A stretch of DNA of 64,000 bases from an uncultured Clostridia bacterium (GCA_944388075.1 CALXHI010000019.1:1-64000), one strand, 5' to 3'; shown: positions 24,803 to 35,000, numbered from the stretch's first letter. Notes: a model not told the origin generated them from the letters alone. Numbers and translations are program-made.

Positions 24803-25332
24803 CATATGAAATTCTTCTCGCCGGTTTCGGTGGTCAGGGTGTCCTGTTCGCCGGAAAGCTGCTGGCATACTGTGCATTGTTCGAGGGCAAGGAAATTTCT
24901 TGGCTGCCGAGCTATGGTCCGGAGATGCGTGGCGGTAAGTGCAACTGCTCGGTCTGCATTTCCGATGAGCCGATTGGTTCGCCGAAGGTACTCGAGCCGG
25001 ATCTGCTTGTCGCCTTGAACGGCCCGTCCTTCGAGGCATTCCTGCCGACCGTTAAGCCGGGCGGAAAGGTGTTCGCCGACAGCTCACTGATTGATGCCGC
25101 CTGCGACCGCACCGACATTGACTGCTACATGGTGCCTGCCACCCAGATGGCAGATGACAACAATCTCCAGAAGGGTGCAAACATCATCCTGCTGGGCAAG
25201 CTGCTCAGCGAGACCGGTTTGTTCTCTCCAGAGACCGTTCGCAAGGCACTGGAAAAGAATACCCCTGCCTCCCGTGCGCACACCATCGACAACAATATGC
25301 GTGCCATTCAACTGGGTATGGATTATCAGTAA
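24799..25332 (+). CDS. 2-oxoacid:ferredoxin oxidoreductase gamma subunit
   Basis: This 177-residue protein has the gamma-domain start EILLAGFGGQGVLFAGKLLA and WLPSYGPEMRGGKCNCSVCIS, which contacts CoA and the alpha subunit. It completes the four-subunit enzyme (delta, alpha, beta, gamma). GGAGGCGAGCGG precedes the ATG. A strong terminator ends the unit 12 bases later. Confidence 0.93.
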   Translation: MTYEILLAGFGGQGVLFAGKLLAYCALFEGKEISWLPSYGPEMRGGKCNCSVCISDEPIGSPKVLEPDLLVALNGPSFEAFLPTVKPGGKVFADSSLIDAACDRTDIDCYMVPATQMADDNNLQKGANIILLGKLLSETGLFSPETVRKALEKNTPASRAHTIDNNMRAIQLGMDYQ

Positions 25333-25344
25333 TCCCCAAAAAGC

Positions 25345-25383
25345 AATCCCCCCGTTTCGCAAGGAAACGAGGGGATTTTTTTG
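25345..25383. terminator. Terminator between convergent genes
   Basis: AATCCCCCCGTTTC pairs with GAAACGAGGGGATT over a small loop, followed by eight T. Confidence 0.92.
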
Positions 25384-25389
25384 CATCAT

Positions 25390-26997
25390 TCATGTTGATC
25401 GCAGGCTATGACAAATCGCCTCTGCACAGCGCAGTCCATCCACCGCTGCAGACATAATCCCACCGGCATAGCCTGCGCCCTCACCACAAGGATACAGCCC
25501 CTTGCAGCCGAGGGATTCGAGCGTTTCCGGATGCCGCAGAATACGTACCGGAGAGGAGCTGCGAGTTTCGGGAGCGGTCAGGACGGCATCTTCTTGCAAA
25601 AAGCCGTGCAGCCGATGTGCGAGCAACGGAATGCCCTGCCGCAAGGAGGTGCAGATAAATTCGGGCAGACATTCCTCCAAGGGCGTCCATGCCACACCAA
25701 GCGGATAGCTCGGCTGTACCTGACCAACGGTCTGCGATACCTGTTTCCGCAGAAAATCTCCCAACAATAACGCAGGAGCCTTGCCGTTTGCACCGGCTGC
25801 ACGATAGGCACGCTGTTCAATCTGCCGCTGCAAACGAACACCTGCCAGAATATCGCTGCCGCCGAAATCCGCCGGTGTAATACCGACAAGAATCGCACTG
25901 TTCGCATTGCAGGCATTGCGGGCAAAGCAGCTCATACCGTTGGTGACGACCGTTTCCGGCTCGGATGCCGCCGCCTGCACAACACCGCCCGGACACATAC
26001 AGAATGAATACACGCCCCGACCGTCCGGCAGATGCGCCGCCACCTGATAGCTCGCCGCACCGAGTGCCGGATGCCCAGCCGCCTTACCATAGCAAAAACG
26101 GTCAATCTCCGATTGCAGATGCTCAATCCGCACACCGAGGGAAAACGCTTTCTGTTCCATCGGCAGTTCCCGTTCCGCAAGCCATGCAAATACATCTCTC
26201 GCACTATGCCCAATCGCCAGAATGGCATGGTCGGTACGAATGGAATGTGTCTGTCCGTCCTTGTCATAGGCAATCGAGGTCAATTTCCCGTTTTGGGCGG
26301 TGAATCCGGTGCATTTGGCATCGAACAGCACTGTGCCGCTATGCGCCTCAATCCGCTGCCGCAGATTCGGGATACATTTCGCCAAACGATCTGTGCCGAT
26401 ATGAGGCTTTGCCTGCCAGAGAATTTCCTCCGGCGCACCACAGTCGACAAAGGTCTGCAAGACCTGCCGAATGCGCTTGTCCTTCGTACCGGTATTGAGC
26501 TTGCCGTCGGAAAACGTACCGGCACCGCCCTCGCCGAACTGGATATTGCAATCCGGATCGAGGATTCCGGTAGCATGATAGGCTGCGACAACCGCCTGCC
26601 GTTCCGCAACCGGCTTGCCCCGTTCGAGTAGAATCGGACGCAGCCCTGCCTGCGCCAAGCACCATGCCGCAAACAATCCTGCCGGTCCGCATCCAATCAC
26701 CACCGGCGGATGTGCCGTTTTACAGGACGGATAGGTCGGCATCTGCCATGGGATTACGGTCTGCGCCTGCGCTGATGGCGGCAGTTTCCGCAAGACCTGC
26801 GCTTCTGTTCCCGGGGAATCGAGTGTGACATCCACCGTTGCAATGAACCGCACCGCCCCACGAGCATCGACCGAACGGCGATAGAGCGTCACCATCTGAA
26901 TCTGTGCCGTATCGATGTGCAGACGGCGTGCCGCCAGCATTCGCAGCTGTGCTTCGGTATAATCGAGCGGCAGCTTGAGATTGGAGATACGAATCAT
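25390..26997 (-). CDS. FAD-dependent dehydrogenase-like protein (COG2509 type)
   Basis: This 535-residue protein starts with a small ferredoxin-like domain (residues 1-85) and has the FAD-binding motif VVIGCGPAGLFAAWCLAQAG near residue 100. The stretch IQFGEGGAGTFSDGKLNT and the motif ILAIGHSARDVF are the hallmarks of this widely conserved family of unknown reaction. The end, GLYPCGEGAGYAGGIMSAAVDGL, is the second FAD contact. The ATG at 26997 has GGAGG and removes eight unlikely residues. It is transcribed alone. Confidence 0.88.
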   Translation of the reverse strand: MIRISNLKLPLDYTEAQLRMLAARRLHIDTAQIQMVTLYRRSVDARGAVRFIATVDVTLDSPGTEAQVLRKLPPSAQAQTVIPWQMPTYPSCKTAHPPVVIGCGPAGLFAAWCLAQAGLRPILLERGKPVAERQAVVAAYHATGILDPDCNIQFGEGGAGTFSDGKLNTGTKDKRIRQVLQTFVDCGAPEEILWQAKPHIGTDRLAKCIPNLRQRIEAHSGTVLFDAKCTGFTAQNGKLTSIAYDKDGQTHSIRTDHAILAIGHSARDVFAWLAERELPMEQKAFSLGVRIEHLQSEIDRFCYGKAAGHPALGAASYQVAAHLPDGRGVYSFCMCPGGVVQAAASEPETVVTNGMSCFARNACNANSAILVGITPADFGGSDILAGVRLQRQIEQRAYRAAGANGKAPALLLGDFLRKQVSQTVGQVQPSYPLGVAWTPLEECLPEFICTSLRQGIPLLAHRLHGFLQEDAVLTAPETRSSSPVRILRHPETLESLGCKGLYPCGEGAGYAGGIMSAAVDGLRCAEAICHSLRST

Positions 26998-27055
26998 GTC
27001 TAGCCTCCGAAAAAACTGCACAGACAGTCAACGCAGTCTGTGCAGTCGAGTTGGA

Positions 27056-28291
27056 TTATTCGCAATATTTCATCATGGCCTGCACAATATCCGGATAGTT
27101 AAAGGTCGCAGATTGCCGGAACAGCAAGCCAAAGTTCTCGCCGTTGCCGGTGAACGCATTGTTATCCCACCAGCAGCAGGTAATGCCACGGGCACGTGCC
27201 GCCGCCACATAGTATGCGGAAAACTGTACTCGCTGCTCGAGATTGTCCTTGTTCATCGCACCAAACTCACCAATGAACACCGGAATGCCGTTCATGATGA
27301 ACTTGCCATAGAGCCTATCCATGAAGTCGGTGATTTCCTTGCAGTTGAGCGCATTGTCAATCGAAAACTCCTCCGTGCCGGTCTTATTCAGCGCAAAGTT
27401 ATACGGAATATAGGCATGTACCGAAACAATCAGGCGATTCGCCGGATCGGTCGGCAGTTGGAACAAATCCGTACAGGCACCATCGGTCGATGCGCCATAG
27501 CCCGGTACCATCAGATAACGGGTTGCATTGTTGCCGCCCGTTCCACGCACGGTATCGACAAACAGCTGATTGAGCGTGTTAATGCACTTGGCAGCATCCT
27601 GACATTCTGCCGCATTGCCGTCAAACCACCACTCATACTTGGTACCGATCAGGCGAGGCTCGTTCAGCGACTCAAGAATCAGGTGATCGTCATACTCTAC
27701 AAATGCCTCTGCCATCTGCGTCCAGATCTTGGTGAGGTTCGCCTTCGAGGTTTCGAGGTTTGCGCTGTCGGGATAGTACAGCGTGTGGTCATTGTCGTGG
27801 TGGACATTGACGATGACATACATATCGCATGCCAATACCCAATTGACAACCTCCTCAACACGGTTGAGCCAAGTTTCGGAGATGTTGTACTCGGCATCGA
27901 CATGGTTATGCCATGACACCGGAATGCGAACGGTATTGAAACCGGCAGCCTTGATGGCAGCGATATGATCGATGGTGGTTTCCGTCCCGCACCATGCGGT
28001 TTCATATTGCAGCTCATTTTCGGGCTTGATGCTGTTGACATCGACAGCATCGAAGGTATTGCCCAGATTCCAGCCGATTTTCAGGTTCTTGACAAAGGTC
28101 AAGGCTTCGTTTTCCGGAACGCTGAATTGATCGACAGTGATTTCGGGAATCATTGTGCTGGGACTGCCGAGAATATTCTCCGGATAGGAAATCTCCGGAA
28201 TGGAAAATTCTGCTTCCGATGTTTCACCGCAGCCGGTACAGACCCCGAGCATCATGCCGGCAGACAGCAAGAGTGATACGAATCGTTTCAT
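27056..28291 (-). CDS. GH5 endoglucanase-type lipoprotein
   Basis: This 411-residue protein has a signal peptide and a lipobox-like GVCTGC (C21), so it is probably membrane-anchored rather than cellulosomal; no dockerin is present. The GH5 barrel begins with FVKNLKIGWNLGNTFDA, has IPVSWHNHV, acid/base E211 in LESLNEPR and nucleophile E342 in PVFIGEFGAM. This layout fits GH5 subfamily 4, which cleaves beta-1,4-glucan or xyloglucan. The ATG at 28291 has AGGAGG. It may trim oligosaccharides at the cell surface after cellulosomal attack. Confidence 0.9.
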   Translation of the reverse strand: MKRFVSLLLSAGMMLGVCTGCGETSEAEFSIPEISYPENILGSPSTMIPEITVDQFSVPENEALTFVKNLKIGWNLGNTFDAVDVNSIKPENELQYETAWCGTETTIDHIAAIKAAGFNTVRIPVSWHNHVDAEYNISETWLNRVEEVVNWVLACDMYVIVNVHHDNDHTLYYPDSANLETSKANLTKIWTQMAEAFVEYDDHLILESLNEPRLIGTKYEWWFDGNAAECQDAAKCINTLNQLFVDTVRGTGGNNATRYLMVPGYGASTDGACTDLFQLPTDPANRLIVSVHAYIPYNFALNKTGTEEFSIDNALNCKEITDFMDRLYGKFIMNGIPVFIGEFGAMNKDNLEQRVQFSAYYVAAARARGITCCWWDNNAFTGNGENFGLLFRQSATFNYPDIVQAMMKYCE

Positions 28292-28334
28292 GTAAAATAC
28301 CTCCTGTTTTTTGCCGTTACAAAACAGCAAATTC

Positions 28335-28363
28335 AGTATACCATGTTTTACAAAAAAAATCAA
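28335..28363 (-). promoter_or_regulatory. Promoter of the GH5 lipoprotein gene
   Basis: On the minus strand TTGATT (28363-28358) and TATACT (28340-28335) are separated by 17 bp. Confidence 0.8.
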
Positions 28364-28411
28364 TGTATATTTTGTTAAGGGATGTGTATCCTATCACAAA
28401 GAACATGATAA

Positions 28412-28438
28412 GAAAAACCCTCCCTGTCAAAGGGAGGG
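28412..28438 (-). terminator. rpsT terminator
   Basis: On the minus strand CCCTCCCT-TTGAC-AGGGAGGG is followed by TTTTTC. Confidence 0.93.
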
Positions 28439-28466
28439 AAGCCATGTGCTTATCAACATATCTGCA

Positions 28467-28742
28467 TCAAGCAGTTTTGCTGAGCATACGCATCAGCTGA
28501 GACTTCTTTCTTGCGGCACAGTTCTTGTGCATCAGACCCTTTGCGCAAGCCTGATCGACACGTTTGATCGCATAACGAACAGCAGCGGTCTTATCGCCAC
28601 CGCCAACATAGCAGATGTTGGTAGCCTTCTTGATGGTGGTCTTCAGTGCAGAACGAGTTGCACGGTTACGAGCAGCACGAGCCAGATTGGTTTTGTCTCT
28701 CTTTTCGGGGGTCGGACGCTTTTTCGGTGTTGCGTTTGCCAT
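28467..28742 (-). CDS. rpsT: 30S ribosomal protein S20
   Basis: This 91-residue protein is S20: MANATPKKRPTPEKRDKTNL, then RNRATRSALKTTIKKA and VDQACAKGLMHKNCAARKKSQLMRML. It binds 16S rRNA early in assembly of the small subunit. The ATG at 28742 has AAAGGAG. The transcript starts near 28894 and so carries a leader of about 150 bases with a hairpin. It lies head to head with gpr, a common clostridial order. Confidence 0.96.
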   Translation of the reverse strand: MANATPKKRPTPEKRDKTNLARAARNRATRSALKTTIKKATNICYVGGGDKTAAVRYAIKRVDQACAKGLMHKNCAARKKSQLMRMLSKTA

Positions 28743-28773
28743 TTTGGGTACTCCTTTTCGATGATAAAATATG

Positions 28774-28797
28774 GCATTCCATAACACATTGGAATGC
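28774..28797 (-). promoter_or_regulatory. Hairpin in the rpsT leader
   Basis: GCATTCCA pairs perfectly with TGGAATGC across an 8-base loop, about 35 bases before the rpsT start codon. It could take part in S20 feedback control; that is inference. Confidence 0.45.
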
Positions 28798-28900
28798 AGT
28801 GGATGAACCGAAATGCAGCATATCATCAAGGCTGCCGATTATGGCGGGATCGACTGCCCATGCGGGTGGGGACCGCTATGTTATACCGCAGGATATTACT

Positions 28901-28929
28901 ATTTTATCATGTTTCCGTCAAAATTGCAA
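28901..28929 (-). promoter_or_regulatory. rpsT promoter
   Basis: On the minus strand TTGCAA (28929-28924) and TAAAAT (28906-28901) are separated by 17 bp. Confidence 0.7.
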
Positions 28930-29009
28930 GAGAGCAGACGCAGAAATTGCAGAGAATTTCACCGTGCATTTTCATTCCATTTGCACAAAATTACACAAAG
29001 GAGCAGCCT

Positions 29010-29855
29010 ATGTCAAGCAGAACAGACCTTGCCGTCGAGCAAATCGGCGATACGCTGCCCGAGGGAATCCACAGTGTAACCCGCGGACAGGCGTTTACCA
29101 TCACCGAAATCACCATAGACAGCGATGCCCACGGCAGCGTGATCGGGCGGGGGAAAGGGCGATATCTCACGCTTGCCTGCGAACGCTTGAGCCAAATGCC
29201 AACCGATGCACAGGAACAGATCGCCGAATTGACCGCCGAGCTGCGAACGCTGCTGCCGGAGGGCAATCTTCTGGTGGTGGGATTGGGCAATGCCGACATC
29301 ACGCCCGATGCCCTCGGACCCGCAGTTGCCGGAAAGCTGCTGGCAACTCGCCATCTGCGCCATGAATTGACGGATGCCGAAGCCGAATTTGCCGCCTTGC
29401 GCCAGCTGCGGCCAGTCAGTGTCATCGCAAACGGCGTGCTCGCCCAGACCGGCATCGAAACCGCAGAGCTGATCCGTTCACTGCTTGATACGATCCAACC
29501 GGCGGCAATCATTGCTGTGGATGCGCTGGCGTGTTCCGATGCCGCACGGCTCGGTACGACCATTCAAATCTCCGATGCCGGAATCGCACCGGGCAGCGGT
29601 GTGCAGAATCGCCGAACCGCCCTCACGGAAGCTTCGCTCGGTGTACCGGTGTTTGCGATTGGTGTACCAACTGTGATTGACCTGCACAGCCTGCTGCATA
29701 CCGATGCCAATCTCGATTCCACCTTGCCCAATATGATGGTCACACCACGAGATATCGACCGTCTGGTGCAGCAAGCAGCCCATCTGATTGCAGCCGCCCT
29801 CAATCTCGCCTTGCAGCCGACGCTCACACCGGAGGATCTGGCTTTTCTCTGCTGA
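29010..29855 (+). CDS. gpr: Spore germination protease GPR
   Basis: This 281-residue protein is the protease that degrades small acid-soluble spore proteins at germination. It has the start MSSRTDLAVEQIG, VVGLGNADITPDALGP, IIAVDALACSDAARLGTTIQ and SDAGIAPGSGVQNRR, then VPVFAIGVPTVID, all conserved in the aspartate-type GPR family. It is much shorter than the 370-residue Bacillus enzymes, as in many clostridia. The ATG at 29010 follows AAAGGAG. Its presence argues that the organism makes, or recently made, endospores. Confidence 0.93.
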   Translation: MSSRTDLAVEQIGDTLPEGIHSVTRGQAFTITEITIDSDAHGSVIGRGKGRYLTLACERLSQMPTDAQEQIAELTAELRTLLPEGNLLVVGLGNADITPDALGPAVAGKLLATRHLRHELTDAEAEFAALRQLRPVSVIANGVLAQTGIETAELIRSLLDTIQPAAIIAVDALACSDAARLGTTIQISDAGIAPGSGVQNRRTALTEASLGVPVFAIGVPTVIDLHSLLHTDANLDSTLPNMMVTPRDIDRLVQQAAHLIAAALNLALQPTLTPEDLAFLC

Positions 29856-30149
29856 ACGGTAAAATGTTCCGGTTGCCTTTTTCCGAAAACGACATATACT
29901 ACTATCAAGTGATAACGCAGTACGCCAAACGCTATGGGAGTGACGGCTCACCCGTCTGCAAACAGCTCTCGTATCGGGCATGCAGGCGGATCACTTTGGT
30001 ATATCGGCGCACAGCCACATCGAGTGCTGTGCGCCGTTCTTGCAAATATCCTGTCATTTCGTACTTGACAGTGCAATCTTGTCCTTTGAATTTGTAGAAT
30101 TTGGAGAATTGATTTCCGATTACGAAACGATAATTCTACAAATCGTCGG
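29856..30149. other. Gene-free stretch after gpr
   Basis: I see no gene here. It contains a GC-rich hairpin (GGCGCACAGC/GCTGTGCGCC, 30006-30035) that may end gpr transcripts, a lone TTGACA at 30065-30070 without partner, and the left part of a 12-bp inverted repeat. Confidence 0.5.
30090..30143. promoter_or_regulatory. 12-bp inverted repeat upstream of the solute-binding protein promoter
   Basis: ATTTGTAGAATT (30090-30101) and AATTCTACAAAT (30132-30143) are perfect inverted copies with a 30-base spacer. The right copy ends 6 bp before the -35 box at 30150. The layout suggests binding of a dimeric regulator to two distant half-operators. Confidence 0.6.
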
Positions 30150-30178
30150 TTGACAAGATTTGTAATGTCTGGTATAAT
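30150..30178 (+). promoter_or_regulatory. Promoter of the solute-binding protein gene
   Basis: TTGACA at 30150-30155 and TATAAT at 30173-30178 are 17 bp apart. The leader is about 115 bases and ends in TAGGAGG. Confidence 0.9.
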
Positions 30179-30300
30179 ATAATGTGTGTAATGTGTAAAG
30201 GGCGTGTGCAGCACACCCCTCATACCATGTGCAAGCGTCGCACAGATTCATGCAGCGTGTGTCGTTTTCTCGAATCACTTAATTTTAGGAGGACTTTCAA

Positions 30301-31683
30301 ATGAAGAAAACCAGATTGGCAATTGCTGCCGTACTGCTGGCATCCCTTTCCATGGGACTCATTGGCTGCGGTGAAGAGGAATCCAGCTACAAGACACTCG
30401 ATTCCGCTACTGCTGCTGAGGTTGCAGAAATTGCAGCGCAAGACGAGCGTCTGACCGGTGAGCTGGAAAACAAGACCATCAAATGGATGGCAAACTGGGA
30501 CATCAACCCGGACACTAGCGGTAAGAATGTTCCAATTGAGCTTGCCATCTTCCAATCTCGCTACGGCGGCGTTGTCGAATACCATGCCGTTGACTGGACC
30601 ACTCGTTATGATACACTCGCCAACGCCATCAACGGCGGCGAGGGCATCGACTTCTTCCCGGCTTCCGACCTCGACGCATTCCCGAAGGGTGCGATCAAGG
30701 ATATGTTTGTTCCAATCGATGACTATATTGATTTTTCCGATCCGCTTTTTGCTGATGTGAAAGAGGTTATGGATCAGTTCATGTGGAAAGACAAGCACTA
30801 TGTCATTGTCAACGCCGTTTCCGGTGACAACTGCTGCGTCATCTACAACAAGACCACCATCGAGGAAAACGGTCTGGAGGATCCGACAGAGCTTTTCGAG
30901 AAGGGTGAATGGACTTGGGATACCTTCCAGGAACAGCTCGAACAGTTCGTGGACATTGAGAACAACCAGTTCGGTCTGGACGGCTACTGGTTCGAGGCGG
31001 GACTCTCCGGTACCTGCGGCGTGCCGTATATCGGTCTGGAGGACGGCAAACTCGTCAGCAACCTGAAGGATCCGACCATAGAGCGTCTCCAGAATTGGTT
31101 CTACACGCTCGGCTCAACCAACCTCGTTGCCATCGGCGTTGGCGACTATGGCTGGACTGAGCAGCCGTCCTACATTAAGGAGGGCAAGACGCTGTTCTTC
31201 CCGGCAGGTCTGTGGCAGCTCTACTCTGAGAAGGTACAGTGGGTTGAGAAATTCGGTGAAGATGTCATGTTCGTTCCGATGCCGAAGGATCCGGAAGCAG
31301 ACGAGTACTATGTTCCCTGCGGTCTGGACGGCTATGTCATGGTAAAGGGCGGTCAGAATCCGGAAGGCGTTGCCAAATTTGCGGCCTGCAAGCGTGTAAC
31401 CATCACCAATGAGCGCGCCGATCAGCTGGGCATCGAGCAACTCTACAACGACTACGGCTGGACCGAGGAAATGGTCGAGATGAAGAAAAAGTGTGACGAA
31501 CTCGCACGTGCGAATCCCCATTATGACTTCTACAATGCTGTTTCTCAGGACGTCGGCAAGATCCTCGACTCCAGCGAAAACGGCATCCGTACCGCTACCA
31601 AGGGTCAGATTCCGTGGAGCGAGACGGTCGGCACGATTTCTTCTTCGATTCAGGCTTACCTCGACGAGGCAAACGGTCAGTAA
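30301..31683 (+). CDS. Extracellular solute-binding lipoprotein (ABC sugar type)
   Basis: This 460-residue lipoprotein has the lipobox MGLIGC (C23) after a typical signal peptide. The mature part is like family 1 solute-binding proteins: IKWMANWDINPDTSG, FFPASDLDAFPKGAIKDMFVPID and FFPAGLWQLYSE. Aromatic residues are frequent, as in oligosaccharide binders. No permease or ATPase gene lies beside it, so it must work with transporter parts encoded elsewhere, or it may bind sugars for sensing. It has its own promoter with an upstream inverted repeat and a strong terminator. Confidence 0.85.
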   Translation: MKKTRLAIAAVLLASLSMGLIGCGEEESSYKTLDSATAAEVAEIAAQDERLTGELENKTIKWMANWDINPDTSGKNVPIELAIFQSRYGGVVEYHAVDWTTRYDTLANAINGGEGIDFFPASDLDAFPKGAIKDMFVPIDDYIDFSDPLFADVKEVMDQFMWKDKHYVIVNAVSGDNCCVIYNKTTIEENGLEDPTELFEKGEWTWDTFQEQLEQFVDIENNQFGLDGYWFEAGLSGTCGVPYIGLEDGKLVSNLKDPTIERLQNWFYTLGSTNLVAIGVGDYGWTEQPSYIKEGKTLFFPAGLWQLYSEKVQWVEKFGEDVMFVPMPKDPEADEYYVPCGLDGYVMVKGGQNPEGVAKFAACKRVTITNERADQLGIEQLYNDYGWTEEMVEMKKKCDELARANPHYDFYNAVSQDVGKILDSSENGIRTATKGQIPWSETVGTISSSIQAYLDEANGQ

Positions 31684-31699
31684 TCACAGCTTTCTCAAA

Positions 31700-31727
31700 G
31701 GGACGTTCTTCGGAGCGTCCCTTTTTT
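31700..31727 (+). terminator. Terminator of the solute-binding protein gene
   Basis: GGGACG-TTCTTCGGAG-CGTCCC is followed by six T. Confidence 0.93.
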
Positions 31728-31827
31728 CGCCGATTTTATGGTATATTTCGAGGATTTTTTACCAGAGTTCTGTACACAATACCCAAAACGCAACAAAAAA
31801 GTTTTACACCTGAAATCCGGTAAATGC

Positions 31828-31856
31828 TTGCAAAAAGAGTATGTTTGTGGTATAAT
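31828..31856 (+). promoter_or_regulatory. Promoter of the leucine-rich-repeat protein gene
   Basis: TTGCAA at 31828-31833 and TATAAT at 31851-31856 are 17 bp apart. The leader of about 140 bases carries a short ORF. Confidence 0.85.
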
Positions 31857-31875
31857 AAAATAGAAAGGATAGATA

Positions 31876-31917
31876 ATGCACAACATGCGCATTCGGATTG
31901 ATAAAAATTTGTGGTAA
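31876..31917 (+). CDS. Possible 13-codon leader peptide
   Basis: ATG at 31876 follows AGAAAGGA at 6 bases and opens the frame MHNMRIRIDKNLW, which stops at 31917. It lies in the leader of the LRR gene, 85 bases before its start. It has a plausible ribosome binding site but no known relative, so it could be a regulatory upstream ORF or chance. Confidence 0.35.
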   Translation: MHNMRIRIDKNLW

Positions 31918-32002
31918 TTTTATCGTCAATGCTGCGCGCCACACCCCTCATCACAACATCTATCATCCCAATGCTTACATGCAGTTTCAGGAGGGCGCAA
32001 TC

Positions 32003-35000
32003 ATGGGATTCAAAGTAAAAAACGGCGTTTTGCTGAAATATGAGGAAGTCGGTACGCTCGAGCGACTTGGCATCCGCCGCAAAGACGAAATGCTCAATAT
32101 CCCAAAATCTGTGACAGAAATCGCCGACGAAGCATTTACCATGGCAGCCGTGAGTGGCGTATCTTTCCCCCCTTCCATCAATTCCATCGGCGAAAAAGCG
32201 TTTGCACTCTGTGCAGAATTGGAAACCGTCGAATTTTCTAACGGTCTGCAAGCCATCGGTCCGAACGCCTTTGATGGCTGCCATGTTCTGCGTTCCGTTT
32301 CTCTGCCGGATTCCGTCGAATCAGTCGGCATTTGGGCATTTTGCAATTGCAATGGTCTGCGTTCTGTCAGGCTGTCTGCACACATGGAAGCCATCGAACG
32401 CGGCACATTCTCCGGCTGCTCTCGTCTGGAATCCATTGAGATTCCGTCCGGTATCCGCCATATCGACAATCGAGCATTCTATGCCTGTACTTCGCTCACC
32501 GATATCAAACTCAATCCCGGTGTCCGTACGATCGGTCGGGAGGCTTTTGCATGCTGTACCGCACTCAAACAAATTTCAATTCCGGAAACTGTAACCGAAA
32601 TTTTTGAGGACGCCTTTGCAAGCTGCGGCGAACTGAAAGTAGCGATTATTCCGCCGTCAGTCACAAAGCTCCATCCGTTTGCATTCGGCTCCGATCCGCA
32701 GCTGCAAATTATTACAACCGTCACCGGCAGTGCCGCCTATCTCTATGCCAAAGAGCATGGCATTCTCTGCTATACCGAACGGGAAGCGGCTATGCTGCGT
32801 GGCTGTAATCCTGCATTCTTCATCGAATACGGTATCATGAAGAAGTATACGCAAGAGTATAATGTCCGTGATGTCATGGTACCCGATGGCGTGATCCGCA
32901 TCGGCAATCATGCGTTTGAGCAGAACAAACAGCTGTTCTCCGTGGTCATTCCGGAAGGCGTTGTCGAAATCGGTAGCTATGCGTTCAACGGCTGCCGCAG
33001 CCTACAACGGGTCTATTTCCCTTCTACTTTGCGGAAAATCGGTCGCTTTGCCTTCCGTGACTGCCCGCTGCTCGAAGTCATTCTGCCGCAGGGCATCGAA
33101 GTCGTCGAGAAAAATGCGTTCCAAGGCTGCACAAATATGCGCCGATTCTATATGCCGGATACGCTGATCCGTATGGAGGGTGAGGCACTGCGAGATTGTA
33201 TGTCGCTGGTCGAGCTGCGGTTCTCCGCACAACTCGAAGTCATCAGCGACAGTGTCTGCAATGGCTGTTCGTCCATGCGAACCGTTGTGATTCCTGAAGG
33301 TCCAAAATACATTCAGCAAAATGCGTTCCGCAACTGTACCAGCCTGCGGGAATCCTATATCCCCGACAGCGTTATCGAAATTGCGGGCAATGCGTTTGCC
33401 GATACGCCGCTGTTCCGCATGACAGCGGGTCACTATATCATCGGTCGATTCCTCATTCGAGCCGATGGCTACAGCCCGATTCCGATCGGCGTACACCGCA
33501 TCGGTCCGCGTGCCTTTGAGCGTGGCGGTCTGCGTGTGGCAGTCATTCCGGACGGCGTTCTCAGCATCGGCGACAACGCATTCGCCAACTGTGGCGTATT
33601 GACCGATGTGCGCATCCCGGCTTCTGTGACGGATATTGGCGTGGATGCGTTTGCCTATACGCCATGGCTGAAGTCCCGTACCGAACCTTATACCGTGGTC
33701 GGTGCAAACATTTTGATTCATGCCAATGTCACACAGCAATCCGTCAGCATCCCGGAAGGAATTCGCACCATTGGACCATCTGCATTGGCACAGCTGCCCA
33801 TGCAGCATGTAAGAATTCCGGAAGGTGTCCAGCGCATCCAGCACGGTGCATTCTCCTACTGTGAACAGCTCGAGATTGCCGAATTGCCAAGCACCTTGCG
33901 TAAAATCGAGGGCTATGTGTTCCATAACTGCTCTCATCTGCATACCGTGCAATTCCGAGAGGGCCCGACTACGATTGGGCATGCGATGTTCAGCAGCTGC
34001 ACCGCCTTACGCAAGGTGCACCTGCCTTCAACCTTGACGGAAATCGACAACGAAGCATTCTATCATTCCGGCATCGAAACGCTGATCATTCCGGACGGCG
34101 TTACTCGGATCGGTCAGTCTGCATTTTGTCATTGTGATCGCTTGACCGATATTGCGATTCCGCCATCAGTTGTTGACATCGCCCTAAATGCGTTCACGGA
34201 TTGCAAAAGGGTTCGTGTGCATGGCGAACCGGGCAGCTATGCTGAACGCTTCGTCAAGATGAATCACAATCTGCTCACATTTGTCACCACGCCAATTGAG
34301 GAAACGGTTGAAACACCTACACAGGCAGAAATTCGTATGACTCCGCCGATACCGCAGCGCACCAGAATGCAGCAGGTATCTTCGGATCCGGACTTCCTGT
34401 TCCGTGCTTTGCAGCTGCAAGAGCCTGCTGAAACTGTCGCACAACCCGTCGCTCAACCCGTTGACACGGATGAACCTGCATTTTTCCACGATGCGGTTGA
34501 AACGCCGACACCGCAATCGAAACCTGTTGCGAAACCGCCTGCTCCACAGCCGCCCCCCCCGGTGGAACAGCGCAAACAATCCAAAGCCAAGGAGGTCGTT
34601 CCGAAAACAACACCGGTCACCGTGGCAACTACCGATATTCCGGCGGGTACGCCTGTTTTCAATGCGTACAATACCACCGATCCAACGCCGGCTGTCATTC
34701 CCACAACACCGTTTGAAGACGATGAACTAAATTACACCGAACGCATCAAACGGGAATTGGAGGAAGCCAGAAAACGTTCTGTGCCGGTTGATCCAACGGT
34801 CAAACTGCCACAGCTGACAGAAGAACCGATTGCACCTACACCGAAACCTACCAAGCAAAAAAAATCCAAAGCCAAGTCTGCCGCACAGCCGGCTGCGAAA
34901 AAGCGCAAAAAACCATCCATTCTTGATGATCTGCATGACGAATCAGATGAGCTGGAATGGCTGCTGCGTGAGAAGGAAACTCCGGAGGAAACCAAGGCAC

